64,000 nucleotides of DNA from Terriglobia bacterium (GTDB taxonomy: Bacteria; Acidobacteriota; Terriglobia; Acidiferrales; UBA7541): positions 1-64,000 of the forward strand of contig JAIQGC010000005.1 in the NCBI GenBank assembly GCA_020072805.1, given 5' to 3'. Every line of letters starts with the position of its first letter. Within the stretch, counting starts at the first letter, position 1. Of the stretch, positions 25,086 through 34,709 are shown piece after piece. The notes below the pieces were generated by a model that saw nothing but the letters and a program-made list of their open reading frames with translations, was not told the origin of the DNA and made no database searches. The translations under genes and the position numbers were made by a program.

Positions 25086-27593
25086 ATGCGCATGAAGCCC
25101 ATGAGGGTGCTGTGCGGTGCGTTTGCCGGCATTTTTGCGCTGGCAAGTCCGGCTTTGCTTGCCGCTTTACCTCAGCAGGCGGAAACGATTGGCGAGTCAA
25201 AGGCGCCTCACGGGAAAACTCCGCCGAGTGCGGCGCAACGCGAGAAGACTACTCACGTGGGCGACTCTCCAAAACTGCGGGAATTCACCGAAACGAGGAT
25301 GGGCCTTTCCCTTGCCGAAAATCTGGCGCGGGATCAGCGGGATATCTGGACCAGCCCGGCGCGCTTGCGCTGGCGCGACAGCGTCTGGCTCGTGCCCCTC
25401 GCCGGCATCACCGTGGGCGTGATCTCAATCGAGCGGGAAGGCGTGCAGCACATTAACCTGTCGCCCGCCAATGTTCAGCGCAGCCGCAATTTTTCAAACG
25501 CTGGGGTGAGCGCACTGGTCGGCGCCGGTGGAGGGCTTTATCTCTGGGGAAAAATGACCCATGACGACCACCGTCGCGAAGCGGGTCTGCTGAGTGGCGA
25601 AGCGTTTCTCAATGCGCTTGGAGTGGCTTCGGCTTTTCAGCACATGGTGGGACGGGAGCGCCCGTTTGTGAATAACGCCGCGGGGCAAGTAGGCCAATAC
25701 GGACCGAATGGGACTTCCTTTCCCTCGGCGCATGCCACGGTGGCATGGTCGGTCGCCAGCGTTCTCGCGCACGAATATCCCGGACCGCTGACGAAGATAT
25801 TTGCCTACGGACTGGCTTCGGCGGTGAGCGTGACGCGAGTGACTGGGAAGGAGCACTTTCCTTCCGACGTGTTGATCGGCTCGGCCATCGGATATCTCAT
25901 GGGCCGCCAGGTGTACCGCGCGCACCACAATCCGGAGCTCGGTGGCGCGCCCTGGGGCAGCCCGCTCGATGAGCATTCCGAAATCTTCGAGCGGAAAATC
26001 GCGCGGCCCGGTTCGGTCTATGTGCCGATCGAGAGCTGGGTCTATCCCGCATTCGAGCGGCTGGCCGCCATGCACTTCATCACCACGGAATCGCGCGGGC
26101 AGCGGCCCTGGACGCGCACGGAATGCGCCCGTCTGGTGGAAGAGGCTGCCGAATCACTGCAATCGGCGGAGGCCGAAGGGCGTTCCCCCAATCCCCTGAC
26201 CGAGCGAATGGTGGAAGCTCTGCGAAAGGAATTCACCGCGGAGTTGGATCTGAAAGAAGGTGGGAGTCTGGGCCGCTCGTTCTCCGTGGATTCGCTCTAT
26301 TCACGCGTGATGAGCTTGAGCGGGCCGGTGCTGAATGACAGCATGCATTTCGGGCAAACGCTTTCGAATGATTACGGACGTCCCTTCCGCCGCGGCACAA
26401 ACGTGGTCACCGGGGCATCCTTCTCCGGCAGCTACGGTAACTTCTTCGCCTACGTGCGCGGCGAGGTTCAGCACGCTCCGGGCCAGCCCGCGCTGAGCGA
26501 TGCCCTCCGCCAGTTGAATGCCGCGCAGGACCAGCTTCCCGTGCAGCCGGGAGTTGTGTCTCCGGCGATCAATAGGTTCCAGTTTCTCGATGCTTACTTC
26601 GGGATGACCTTGGGCAACTGGCAGATGTCCTTTGGCCGGCAGTCGCTCTGGCTGGGTACCGACGACAGTGGGCCGTTTCTGTGGAGCAATAACGTCACGC
26701 CCGTGAATCTGTTTCGCATTGATCGGCCGTCGCCGTTCCGTCTGCCTGGGCTGTTGCGCTTGCTGGGACCGGCCAAAGTAGAATTTGCTGTCGGCCAGCT
26801 GGGCGGGCATACGGTTGCCGCGCATAACTGGATTCAGGTGCAGCGGATCAGCCTGAAGACATTCCGCAATTTCGAATTCGGCGCCACGCATACCGGGCAG
26901 TGGGGCGGCGACGGCCAGCCCAACGGCATTGGGCCGTTTTTCAAGGTGTTGTTGCCGCTGCACGAGCTCGGCAATGAGCTTGTCGGCAAGCCCAGCCTGA
27001 GCGTGCAGGATCTTTCCTTTGATTTTCAATACCGCATCGGCGGCGTGGCCACATTTTACACCGAGCTTTGGGCGCGGGATATGTTCACGCCCTTCGATAA
27101 TTTCGGGCGCCTGGCGCCTCTCGGCGGACTGTACTTTCCCCGGCTGCCCTGGCTGCGCAACACCGACTTGCGCCTGGAGAGCGGATATACCGACTCTCCG
27201 CTGAACACCGCGCCCCTGATTAACGAGGGTTTTCTTCATTATTGGCATTCCACCTACAAAAACGGCTACACCAACGATGGAATGATTCTGGGCAATGCCA
27301 TGGGTCGCATCGCACAAATGTACCAAGCATCCGCGGCGCACTGGTTTTCGCCCACAAGTCGTCTGCAAGTCAGCTTCAAGCGCATGCAGGTAAGTCCCAC
27401 GTTTGTTCCGGGGGGAGCGCACTGGAACGATTACGCAGTGCAACATGAGCAGCAGCTTAAATCCGGATTCTGGATCAAGAGTTTCCTCCAGGTTGAACAG
27501 TTGCAGTACCCGGCGCTTTCGCTCGATCGGGCCAGCAATATCAGCGCCTCGCTCGAGCTGAGTTATTCGCCGGGACGGATGGGAAAACATTGA
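25086..27593 (+). CDS. PAP2 phosphatase fused to Wzi-like capsule assembly protein
   Basis: 835 residues with a signal peptide. Residues about 100-290 are a PAP2-type acid phosphatase/lipid phosphatase domain: GRERP, FPSAHAT with the catalytic His, and TRVTGKEHFPSD. Residues about 310-835 match the beta-barrel Caps_assemb_Wzi family (ESWVYPAFERLAAMHFI, a long strand-rich region, and a final aromatic strand). Wzi anchors or organises capsule at the cell surface; PAP2 enzymes dephosphorylate undecaprenyl pyrophosphate. One protein joining both suggests linked lipid-carrier recycling and surface assembly, but topology is unclear because a barrel and a PAP2 act at different membranes. GAGGAAG precedes the start. 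ATG 25092 is an alternative. Confidence 0.8.
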   Translation: MRMKPMRVLCGAFAGIFALASPALLAALPQQAETIGESKAPHGKTPPSAAQREKTTHVGDSPKLREFTETRMGLSLAENLARDQRDIWTSPARLRWRDSVWLVPLAGITVGVISIEREGVQHINLSPANVQRSRNFSNAGVSALVGAGGGLYLWGKMTHDDHRREAGLLSGEAFLNALGVASAFQHMVGRERPFVNNAAGQVGQYGPNGTSFPSAHATVAWSVASVLAHEYPGPLTKIFAYGLASAVSVTRVTGKEHFPSDVLIGSAIGYLMGRQVYRAHHNPELGGAPWGSPLDEHSEIFERKIARPGSVYVPIESWVYPAFERLAAMHFITTESRGQRPWTRTECARLVEEAAESLQSAEAEGRSPNPLTERMVEALRKEFTAELDLKEGGSLGRSFSVDSLYSRVMSLSGPVLNDSMHFGQTLSNDYGRPFRRGTNVVTGASFSGSYGNFFAYVRGEVQHAPGQPALSDALRQLNAAQDQLPVQPGVVSPAINRFQFLDAYFGMTLGNWQMSFGRQSLWLGTDDSGPFLWSNNVTPVNLFRIDRPSPFRLPGLLRLLGPAKVEFAVGQLGGHTVAAHNWIQVQRISLKTFRNFEFGATHTGQWGGDGQPNGIGPFFKVLLPLHELGNELVGKPSLSVQDLSFDFQYRIGGVATFYTELWARDMFTPFDNFGRLAPLGGLYFPRLPWLRNTDLRLESGYTDSPLNTAPLINEGFLHYWHSTYKNGYTNDGMILGNAMGRIAQMYQASAAHWFSPTSRLQVSFKRMQVSPTFVPGGAHWNDYAVQHEQQLKSGFWIKSFLQVEQLQYPALSLDRASNISASLELSYSPGRMGKH

Positions 27594-27627
27594 AGAAGAG
27601 AGAAACATTGCGAGGAAATCGCCAGTG

Positions 27628-29037
27628 ATGCAGACGGGAACAAAATTGCAGCCGGAAGCCGTTCCACCGCCGCCTGTGGAGGTGGCGGAAGAGAGCGAAT
27701 TCGATCTGGCACGCGCTCGTGAGCATGCTATCGCGCGCCTGCGCCTGCTATGGAGCGAGCGGAGATGGATCGGCCGCGCGGTCCTGGCCAGCATCGCGGC
27801 AGGATTGCTCCTCGCGTTTCTTCTGCCCAAGCAGTATCAGGCTTCCACGCAATTAATGCCGCCGGACAGCCAGTCCGGTTCCGGCATGGCCATGCTCGCC
27901 GCGCTAAGCGCCAAAACCGGCAACGGTCTGGGTGCCTTCGCCGGCGATCTGCTGGGCGTGAAAAGTTCCGGAGCGTTGTTCATCGGTATTCTGCGCAGCA
28001 GAACCGTGGAAGACCGACTGATTGAACGATTCAACCTGAAGAAAGTGTATTCCGACCGCCTCGAAGAAGACGCGAGGAAAAAACTTGCGGAAAATACTTC
28101 CATCGCCGAAGACCGCAAGAGCGGAATCATCACCTTGACTGTTACCGACAGGGATGCGCGGCGCTCAGCGGCGATTGCGCAGGCATATATCGAGGAACTG
28201 GACCGTCTAGTTGCGGAGCTTTCCACTTCGGCGGCGCGGCGAGAGCGCGTCTTTCTGGAAGAGCGGCTGAAAGCGGTGAAACTGGATCTGGACCAGGCGG
28301 CGCAGGAGTTCAGCCAGTTCGCCAGCAGAAGCGGCGCGATTGATATCAAGGAGCAGGGTCGCGCGATGGTGGAAGCGGCGGCGACGCTGCAAGGGCAAAT
28401 GATTGCCGCGCAATCGGAGTTGAGCGGGCTGGAGCAGATCTACACAGGCAATAACGTGCGGGTGCGGGCGCTGCGCGCGCGGATTGGGGAATTGCAGCAG
28501 CAACTGGCGAAAATCGGCGGCAGCGAAGGCGATTCGGCGGCGGGAACGGCGGCGGGAGCGGGAGAAAAATCGATGTACCCGTCAATTCGAAAACTGCCGA
28601 TTCTGGGCGTGACATACGCGAATCTTTTTCGGCGAACAAAAATCCAGGAAGTGGTCTTCGAAACACTGACGCAGCAGTACGAACTGGCCAAGGTGCAGGA
28701 AGCGAAGGAAACGCCCAGCGTAAAAATTCTCGATGCGGCCACCGTGCCGGAGCGGAAATCGTTTCCGCCGCGGCTGCTGATCGTTTTTCTGTTTGCGTTT
28801 TTCGGTTTGGCCGGCGCGATGGCGTGGGTGCTGGCGCGAACGCGCTGGCAGGAAGTCGCGGCGAATGATCCGGGAAAAGTTTTCGCGACGGAAGTTTTCC
28901 AGACCATGAATGCGCAAATGCCGTGGGCGCCGCCGAATGGCTCGCGCGTACAGGCGATGACGCACCGGGTTTGGCTGCGGGTGACGAAGCGAAACGATTC
29001 CGCGAAGTCCGCGGAAGAGACGTCAAATCGCCCGTAA
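27628..29037 (+). CDS. Wzz-type polysaccharide chain-length determinant
   Basis: 469 residues. The first membrane helix is near 50-70 (VLASIAAGLLLAFLLP), followed by the Wzz periplasmic domain with a long coiled coil (about 200-300) and a GNVR-like region. A second helix near 380-400 is preceded by the proline-rich ATVPERKSFPPR motif typical of the family. There is no C-terminal tyrosine kinase domain, so it is a polysaccharide co-polymerase without the Wzc kinase part; no separate kinase is seen in the window. It controls chain length in the inner membrane together with Wzy. Confidence 0.85.
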   Translation: MQTGTKLQPEAVPPPPVEVAEESEFDLARAREHAIARLRLLWSERRWIGRAVLASIAAGLLLAFLLPKQYQASTQLMPPDSQSGSGMAMLAALSAKTGNGLGAFAGDLLGVKSSGALFIGILRSRTVEDRLIERFNLKKVYSDRLEEDARKKLAENTSIAEDRKSGIITLTVTDRDARRSAAIAQAYIEELDRLVAELSTSAARRERVFLEERLKAVKLDLDQAAQEFSQFASRSGAIDIKEQGRAMVEAAATLQGQMIAAQSELSGLEQIYTGNNVRVRALRARIGELQQQLAKIGGSEGDSAAGTAAGAGEKSMYPSIRKLPILGVTYANLFRRTKIQEVVFETLTQQYELAKVQEAKETPSVKILDAATVPERKSFPPRLLIVFLFAFFGLAGAMAWVLARTRWQEVAANDPGKVFATEVFQTMNAQMPWAPPNGSRVQAMTHRVWLRVTKRNDSAKSAEETSNRP

Positions 29038-29060
29038 GTAGTTGTAGTGCAATGGGTTAA

Positions 29061-29687
29061 GTGGAAAACGGCCCTGTGGCTGACGGGGCGAAGCTGTATC
29101 CGGGCTTTCGCGAGGGCAATAAACAAATGGCACCTGCTTCCACTGCGGCGATTGTGACGGCGGAAAGTATTGCGCTTCCTGACGCCATGACAGTGCCGCA
29201 CTGGTACGCGGCGTATACGTGCGCGCAGCACGAAAAGCGCGTGGCGGAACAATTTTCCCAGCGCGCGGTGGAGCATTTTCTGCCGCTGTACGCTTCGGTG
29301 CGGCGGTGGAAAGACCGCCGGGTGCGGATCGAGATGCCGCTGTTTCCTGGGTACGTGTTTGTGCGGCTGGCGCTGCGGGAACGGCTGCGCGTCTTGCAGG
29401 TGCCCAGCGTGGTGCGGCTGGTGGGATTTGGCGGGTTGCCGACGGCTCTGCCGGACGAGCAGGTGGAGATCCTGCGCGCGGGGCTGAGGGGAGATCTGCG
29501 GGCAGAGCCGCATCCGTTCCTGATGGTGGGGAGGCGGGTGCGGGTGGTGCGAGGCCCGCTGGCGGGGATGGAGGGGATTGTGGTGCGGAAGAAGAAGCAG
29601 ATGCGGCTGGTGGTGTCAGTGGAGTTGATCCAGCGGTCGATGGCGGTGGAGATGGACGCTGGGGATTTGCAGGCGGTGGCGGGATAG
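29061..29687 (+). CDS. NusG-family transcription antiterminator (RfaH/UpxY-like)
   Basis: 208 residues from GTG 29061 (ATG 29127 possible). An NGN domain with WYAAYTCAQHEKRVAEQF, the FLPLY segment and FPGYVFVRL is followed by a KOW motif (VGRRVRVVRGPLAGMEGIVV). Specialised NusG paralogues in polysaccharide clusters bind RNA polymerase and let it read through the long operon. The position between the export genes and the flippase, with 690 nt of structured untranslated DNA downstream, fits such a role. The genome must have another, housekeeping NusG; this one is not next to secE or ribosomal genes. Confidence 0.85.
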   Translation: MENGPVADGAKLYPGFREGNKQMAPASTAAIVTAESIALPDAMTVPHWYAAYTCAQHEKRVAEQFSQRAVEHFLPLYASVRRWKDRRVRIEMPLFPGYVFVRLALRERLRVLQVPSVVRLVGFGGLPTALPDEQVEILRAGLRGDLRAEPHPFLMVGRRVRVVRGPLAGMEGIVVRKKKQMRLVVSVELIQRSMAVEMDAGDLQAVAG

Positions 29688-30374
29688 AGAGGGTCAGAAA
29701 GATTAGAGAGAGGGGGTACACCCCCCTGTTTTTGCAAAGAGTGGGGAAGCGTTTGAAAAGAAGAGGGATGCGGCGCACTCCTGTTTTTCATAGTGCAAAA
29801 GAGTGCGCAAGTGATTGATTCTAAAGGTTCCATTTTGGGATAAGAATTTGCGCGAGAGCGAAGAGTGCGGGCTGTGTTGAGGGAGAAGGAGTGCGGCGCG
29901 GACATTGCAAATGATGGCAATAGTGACAATTAATGTCAATGGAATAGTTGGAAGGCGTTGAGTTTGAAAGGGTTTTTCAGTTTTCAGTAGGTAGTTTTTA
30001 GCCTGAAGACCGAAGCTGAAGAGAGATTTCTCCACTCCGGGACGGCAAAAAGCGCCGCCCCTACGGTCGAAATGACAAGTTTTCCGGGGCGGGATAGGGT
30101 CCGGTAAGTGATGCGAAGCAGAAGCAAGATGCCGGGCTGAAGAGTCTGCGTGGCAACCTGAAAATCACTTCCTCAGCGGCTGAAGCCGCACTGAAAAGGA
30201 AGCATTTTTGTCGGAGCTAAAGCTCCGACCCCTAGAAACAAGAGTTACCACGCAGACTTTGAAGCTCCGGCCTCTACAAAGGCAGGGGAGCAGGCAAGAT
30301 GCCACCTTTCCCGGTACAAACAACCGGGATGCACACAACGCAAAAGGGTGGCGCACCATGGGCGATGAGGGCGA
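29688..30374. other. Long leader region between antiterminator and flippase
   Basis: About 690 nt with no supported gene. The first 300 nt are relatively AT-rich. GCGCCGCCCCTACG (30052-30065) is preceded by GACGGCAAAAA, a degenerate member of the hairpin-repeat family. The multi-hairpin block at 30131-30287 follows. Promoter and RNA-based control of the downstream operon are plausible here. Confidence 0.5.
30131..30287. repeat. Composite multi-hairpin repeat, copy 1
   Basis: Outer arms GTCTGCGTGGCAAC and GTTACCACGCAGAC form a 14-bp stem with one mismatch. Inside are two perfect hairpins, GCGGCTGAAGCCGC (30176-30189) and TCGGAGCTAAAGCTCCGA (30211-30228). The block ends with GGCCTCTACAAAGGC, the tail of the small repeat. 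The whole block recurs at 36214-36366 in the same order and orientation, in both cases just upstream of a gene. Confidence 0.75.
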
Positions 30375-31778
30375 ATGGATGCGATGAGTTCGATTTCGAC
30401 GGAAAACGCGGAGGCGCTGGCGGTGGGGCCGGCGGTGGTGGCGCGTCCGGCGGCGCGGTTTTCGAGCCGGCGGGCGTATGCGCAGACGTTCGCGGCGACG
30501 GCGGCGATCCGCTGCCTGGGGGTGGTTTCGGGGGTGATGGCGGCGCGGCTGCTGGGACCGGCGGGGCGGGGGGAGCTGGCGGTCATTATCTTTTTGCCGA
30601 TGCTGCTGGTGCCTTTCGGCGAATTGGAGCTGCCGCGCAGCCTGGCGTATGAAGTGAGCCGCGTGGAGGAGGTTCCGCGCGGGGTGATGGCCACGAGCTT
30701 TTGGCTGGCGGCGGGGCTGGGACTGGCGCTGGCGGGGCTGCTGGCGGGGCTGCTGCCGCTGGTTCTGCCGGGGGGGGCTTCGCGGTGGTTCATGGTCTAC
30801 CTGCCGGCGACGCTGATCACGGCCACGCTGCTGGGGAGCGACCAAGGGAGAGGGAGGTTTGGGCGGTTCAGCGCGCTGCTGGCGCTGCCGGGGGCGCTGT
30901 ATCTGGCGGGGATCGTGGCGGCATGGGCCAGCGGGCACGTCTCGCCAGGGGCGTTTGCCGCGGGGCTGCTGGTAGCCACGCTGGTGGTCTGCGGGGTGCG
31001 CACGCAGATGGATTGGGGGGCGCTCTCGCCGCGGCTGGCGGATTGGACGACGGCGCGGAGGCTTTTGCAGCGGGGATGGAGTTTTTATCTGCCGACGGTG
31101 GCCAGTATCGCGCTGTACCGCGCGGACATGTTCATCCTGGTGAGGCTGGCACCCAATGAGGCCATCGGGCTGTACGCGGTGGCGCAGGCCATTGCGCTGG
31201 GACAGATTGGGGCGGTCAATCCGTTCGTGCAGGTGGGATTTTCGGCGGTGGCGGGGGAGACGGATGCGGGAAGGGCGTTGAAGACGCTGGCGCGGCATTT
31301 TCGCCTGGCGCAACTGGCGGTGATGGGCGTGGGGCTGGTGGCCGCGGCGGCGACTCCCTGGCTGGTGCGGCTGATGTTCGGCGCGCAGTTTGCCGGCGCG
31401 GTGACGACGGCGTATTTGCTGATTGGCGCGACGGTGGTGTGGGGCATGGAGCAGGTGCTGGAGCAGGGGTTGCGCGCGGCGGGGCATCCCCGGCCGGGGA
31501 TTGTTTCGAATTTGCTGGGGCTGGGCGTGCTGGTTGGGGCGGGGGTGCCGGCATGCGTACATTACGGGATTGTGGGGCTGGCGGCGGCTGCGCTGGGGGC
31601 GCAGGTTCTTAACCTTGCCGTTCTGATTGGGTTCTGCGTGGTCGGCGCGAAAATGTCTCCGAGCCAATTGTGGGCTTTCAATGGCAGCCACTTGAAGGAG
31701 TTGAGGAGTTCTGGCGCATTGGCCATGGAGCAAGTCTACGCCGGGGCCAGACGCTTCGGCTGGGGTGCGCGTCCGTGA
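30375..31778 (+). CDS. Polysaccharide flippase (Wzx, MOP superfamily)
   Basis: 467 residues with about 12 hydrophobic helices. The N-terminal region (RAYAQTFAATAAIRCLGVVS, then ARLLGPAGRGELAV) is the typical start of Wzx/MATE-like polysaccharide transporters. It should flip undecaprenyl-linked repeat units across the inner membrane. The last 30 residues are cytosolic. The stop overlaps the next gene by GTGA. Third codon positions are strongly G-biased, as in other genes of this part of the locus. Confidence 0.85.
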   Translation: MDAMSSISTENAEALAVGPAVVARPAARFSSRRAYAQTFAATAAIRCLGVVSGVMAARLLGPAGRGELAVIIFLPMLLVPFGELELPRSLAYEVSRVEEVPRGVMATSFWLAAGLGLALAGLLAGLLPLVLPGGASRWFMVYLPATLITATLLGSDQGRGRFGRFSALLALPGALYLAGIVAAWASGHVSPGAFAAGLLVATLVVCGVRTQMDWGALSPRLADWTTARRLLQRGWSFYLPTVASIALYRADMFILVRLAPNEAIGLYAVAQAIALGQIGAVNPFVQVGFSAVAGETDAGRALKTLARHFRLAQLAVMGVGLVAAAATPWLVRLMFGAQFAGAVTTAYLLIGATVVWGMEQVLEQGLRAAGHPRPGIVSNLLGLGVLVGAGVPACVHYGIVGLAAAALGAQVLNLAVLIGFCVVGAKMSPSQLWAFNGSHLKELRSSGALAMEQVYAGARRFGWGARP

Positions 31779-33088
31779 AAGAAGAAGTGGCAATAATTGC
31801 TGGCCAAGATCCCGACGCAGGGGTGCAACAGGATGTAAATCTGCGTTTGGAGCCGGGCAATGGAAGGATAAAGAAATTTCTGATTGTTTCCACATATGCG
31901 CCGCCTGCGGTCAGCGGGGCTCCGTTGATGGCGTATAATCTCCTGCAATATTTCCCTAAAGACTCGTTCGCTATCCTTACAAGCCATGTTGGCATGGATG
32001 ATGGGGCCATTGCAGGCGGCCAGAGACTGGGCGCGAAGTACTTCTTTTTCGACACGCCGAAGCTCACGACGGTGCCCCAGGCGCAGAACAGTTTTTTTTT
32101 CAAATGCAAGCAGCTGATCAGGCGTTTCGGGCTTTTGCGCTCGCTCTTTCACTTGCTTTCTCTTCTCTATCTGCCTTTCAACATCGTCCGGCGGGGAAGG
32201 ACAATCATCAGGGATGAGAAAATAGAACACCTGTTGGGCTATTCCGATCATGGGCCGGCCCTGCTTTCGGTCTATCTGCTGCATAAGCTGACAGGAAAGC
32301 CATTCAATCTTCATTTTTACGACCTCTATTACGGGAACAATTTTCTATGGTTCTTCCGGGCGGTGGCCCGGGTCCTGGAGCCGAAATTGTTTCAATCCGC
32401 GACGCGAATTTCAGTGATGTGCGAAGCCCTGGGGGAACACTATCAAGCACAATATGGCCGCGAGGTGACGGTTCTCCACAACGCCATCCCCTTTGATTCC
32501 TCGCGTCAGCATACCCCGGCGACTTGCCATAGCGAGCCATACAAGGTCGTATTCACCGGGACAATTGTCTGGGCGCAGGTCAATGCAGTCAGAAATCTGG
32601 TGCGCGCCGTGGAGGGAATTTCTCGTCCGCGGGTTGTTCTGTATCTGTATACCCCGCATGACAAGACATTCCTAGAATCACAGGGCCTTTACGAGAGCGA
32701 TAGGGTAGTCTTTGCTCGCGGCAGGCCGCGGGAAATGGCCGCGATTCAACGGTCCGCGGATATTCTTTTTACGGGGCTTTCTTTTGACACGCCGTACCCT
32801 CTTCTAATCAATACTTCCAGTCCGGGAAAAACGTGCGAATACCTGATTTCCGGGCGGCCAATTCTGGTCCATGCGCCCGAAGAATCCTACATTGCCAGAT
32901 ATGCGGAGCGGCAGGGCTTCGCCTGTGTGGTCGGCAAGAATAGCGTCGATTTGCTCGAGCAGGGAATCATGAGACTGCTTTCGGACAGGCCCTACGTGGA
33001 GCAGATTGTTTCCAATGCCTGGAGAACTGCGCTCTTGAATCACAGCGCAAGGACAGTTTCGAATAGATTCCGAGAAACCCTTCAGTAG
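31775..33088 (+). CDS. Glycosyltransferase (GT4-like)
   Basis: 437 residues from GTG 31775, which overlaps the flippase stop by 4 nt; the frame extends upstream to 31670 but only inside the flippase gene. It shows a two-lobed GT-B pattern: N-terminal FLIVSTYAPPAVSGAPLMAY, middle VLHNAIPFD, and C-terminal donor-lobe features (VVFTGTIVWAQVN, SSPGKTCEYLISGRPILVHA). It probably adds one sugar of the repeat unit at the inner face of the membrane. GC content falls from here through the next gene, unlike the flippase. Confidence 0.8.
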   Translation: MKEEVAIIAGQDPDAGVQQDVNLRLEPGNGRIKKFLIVSTYAPPAVSGAPLMAYNLLQYFPKDSFAILTSHVGMDDGAIAGGQRLGAKYFFFDTPKLTTVPQAQNSFFFKCKQLIRRFGLLRSLFHLLSLLYLPFNIVRRGRTIIRDEKIEHLLGYSDHGPALLSVYLLHKLTGKPFNLHFYDLYYGNNFLWFFRAVARVLEPKLFQSATRISVMCEALGEHYQAQYGREVTVLHNAIPFDSSRQHTPATCHSEPYKVVFTGTIVWAQVNAVRNLVRAVEGISRPRVVLYLYTPHDKTFLESQGLYESDRVVFARGRPREMAAIQRSADILFTGLSFDTPYPLLINTSSPGKTCEYLISGRPILVHAPEESYIARYAERQGFACVVGKNSVDLLEQGIMRLLSDRPYVEQIVSNAWRTALLNHSARTVSNRFRETLQ

Positions 33089-33132
33089 GAAATTGCGGGT
33101 CTTGCGTGCTGTGTACGACAGGGATAAGAATT

Positions 33133-34554
33133 ATGCCTGCTAACGCTTGGATTTGGGCTGTCTTCATCGTAGCAGTCGCGTTGATCTGGCTTAAGCTCAA
33201 TCAGCGGCGCTTCGGCGATATGCTTTCGCCGTTTAATCTTCTGTTCTTTGGCTGGGTCGGGCCGCTGCTTCTTCGGGGTATGAATCTTTCGTCTCTTGAG
33301 CGACCGTGGAGTGCAGGGACTTGTTTCCTGATTGGCTGGACCACCGTAGTGTTGACTGGATGTTCCTATTTCAGGAAAAGAGTCCCTGGGTTCGAAAAAG
33401 AAAGCTCTCGACGTATGTGGCGCGGTGGCGTGATTCGTGTCCTCGAGGACCCTATGGTTGGACGGGTAGTCCTAGCGACTTTTGCGATCAGCTTTGCGGC
33501 ATATATTTATAACGAATTTGTCCGTAATCCAATCGGTGTGCCACTCATTGCGTTGCACAACGATCCAACATTGCTGGGCGAAGCATTTCACGTATGGGGC
33601 AAGCCCCGTGAAAGCAGGAGTTGGGGGCTTTACGTCTCTATACCGATTTATCTTGAGAGCGCGTTGTTATACATGATTGGGAGAGTGAGGCCGAAGAAAG
33701 ATGGCAAGTGGTGGATCATGCTGAGCGCTTTGTATCCGATCATGAGCGTTCTCAAGTTGGCCAGAACGGATCTAATCATTACGCTGACTGCATTTATTGT
33801 TGCTGAATATTATTTCGATAAATTTAGTGCCGGGGATGGCAGGCGTGAGCAAAGCCCCGTTCGCATAATGAAGAAATATCCGTATCTATGCGCCACCCTG
33901 CTGACTATTTTCGCTGGTGTTCTGCTCGCGACTCAATTTGAACAACTGAGAGGTGGTGTCTTGTCGTCAGATGCCTTCCAGCAGGTAGTGGGAACCGATA
34001 TTCATGTGTATCAGCCTGCCGATAATTTTCTGGCGGAGGCATACGAGTATTTTGCAATGCCTTGGGAGAATTTCGAGTCGACATATAATACGTTTTCTTC
34101 GACTATGCGGTTGGGGGTTGGATCTTTTCGGCCAGTATTCTCTTTGCTGGGCAGAGGGCAGGCCGTGGATGACCTTCTGGATGGGATTGGTTTTGACCCG
34201 CACACAGGTCCTGCAAATACGTATCCATTTATCACGCTTCAATATATGGAATTGGGAGTGGTTGGAGTCATTCTCGGGCCTATTGTGTATGCACTGTTTG
34301 TGAATGCGATTTATTCAAGATTCAGGGGAAAGCCTAATTTTTTAAATTTCTGCCTGTATTTGCACATGCCGTTCGCCTGGATGTGGCTATTTTCTTCTTT
34401 CGCTTTTTCTGGATTACATTTTTACTTGATGATGGTCTATTTGTGGGGAATCGATGTCTACTATCGCAAATACTGTATTCGCCGGGACAGCCAGTTTCCG
34501 GGTGTAGAGCGGATCGGGGTGTTGCCTAGTCCTACCGGGCAGGGTGTGGAATGA
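33133..34554 (+). CDS. O-antigen/exopolysaccharide polymerase-like membrane protein (Wzy)
   Basis: 473 residues with about ten membrane helices and one large periplasmic loop, the Wzy/oligosaccharide repeat unit polymerase layout. It starts WIWAVFIVAVALIWLKLNQRRFG; a charged segment VLKLARTDLIITL and a loop ending in FDPHTGPANTYPFI resemble polymerase signatures in wzy_C or oligosaccharide-polymerase families. Wzy sequences diverge widely, so the call rests on topology and context. ATG 33133 is preferred over GTG 33106. GC is clearly lower than in the neighbouring genes, consistent with a recently acquired serotype-type cassette. Confidence 0.72.
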   Translation: MPANAWIWAVFIVAVALIWLKLNQRRFGDMLSPFNLLFFGWVGPLLLRGMNLSSLERPWSAGTCFLIGWTTVVLTGCSYFRKRVPGFEKESSRRMWRGGVIRVLEDPMVGRVVLATFAISFAAYIYNEFVRNPIGVPLIALHNDPTLLGEAFHVWGKPRESRSWGLYVSIPIYLESALLYMIGRVRPKKDGKWWIMLSALYPIMSVLKLARTDLIITLTAFIVAEYYFDKFSAGDGRREQSPVRIMKKYPYLCATLLTIFAGVLLATQFEQLRGGVLSSDAFQQVVGTDIHVYQPADNFLAEAYEYFAMPWENFESTYNTFSSTMRLGVGSFRPVFSLLGRGQAVDDLLDGIGFDPHTGPANTYPFITLQYMELGVVGVILGPIVYALFVNAIYSRFRGKPNFLNFCLYLHMPFAWMWLFSSFAFSGLHFYLMMVYLWGIDVYYRKYCIRRDSQFPGVERIGVLPSPTGQGVE

Positions 34555-34709
34555 TGAACCCCGGCCTGCGTATTCACGCCTCGCCTTAGCCCCCCAAAAG
34601 TGCTCTTCGTAAGGGCTTCGCGAAACTCAGCCGTCATTCCGCATTCGTAGGTTCTTCAAACCATGCAGCCGAAAAGTGGTTCCGTAGTCCGCGCAGGATC
34701 AATCGAACC

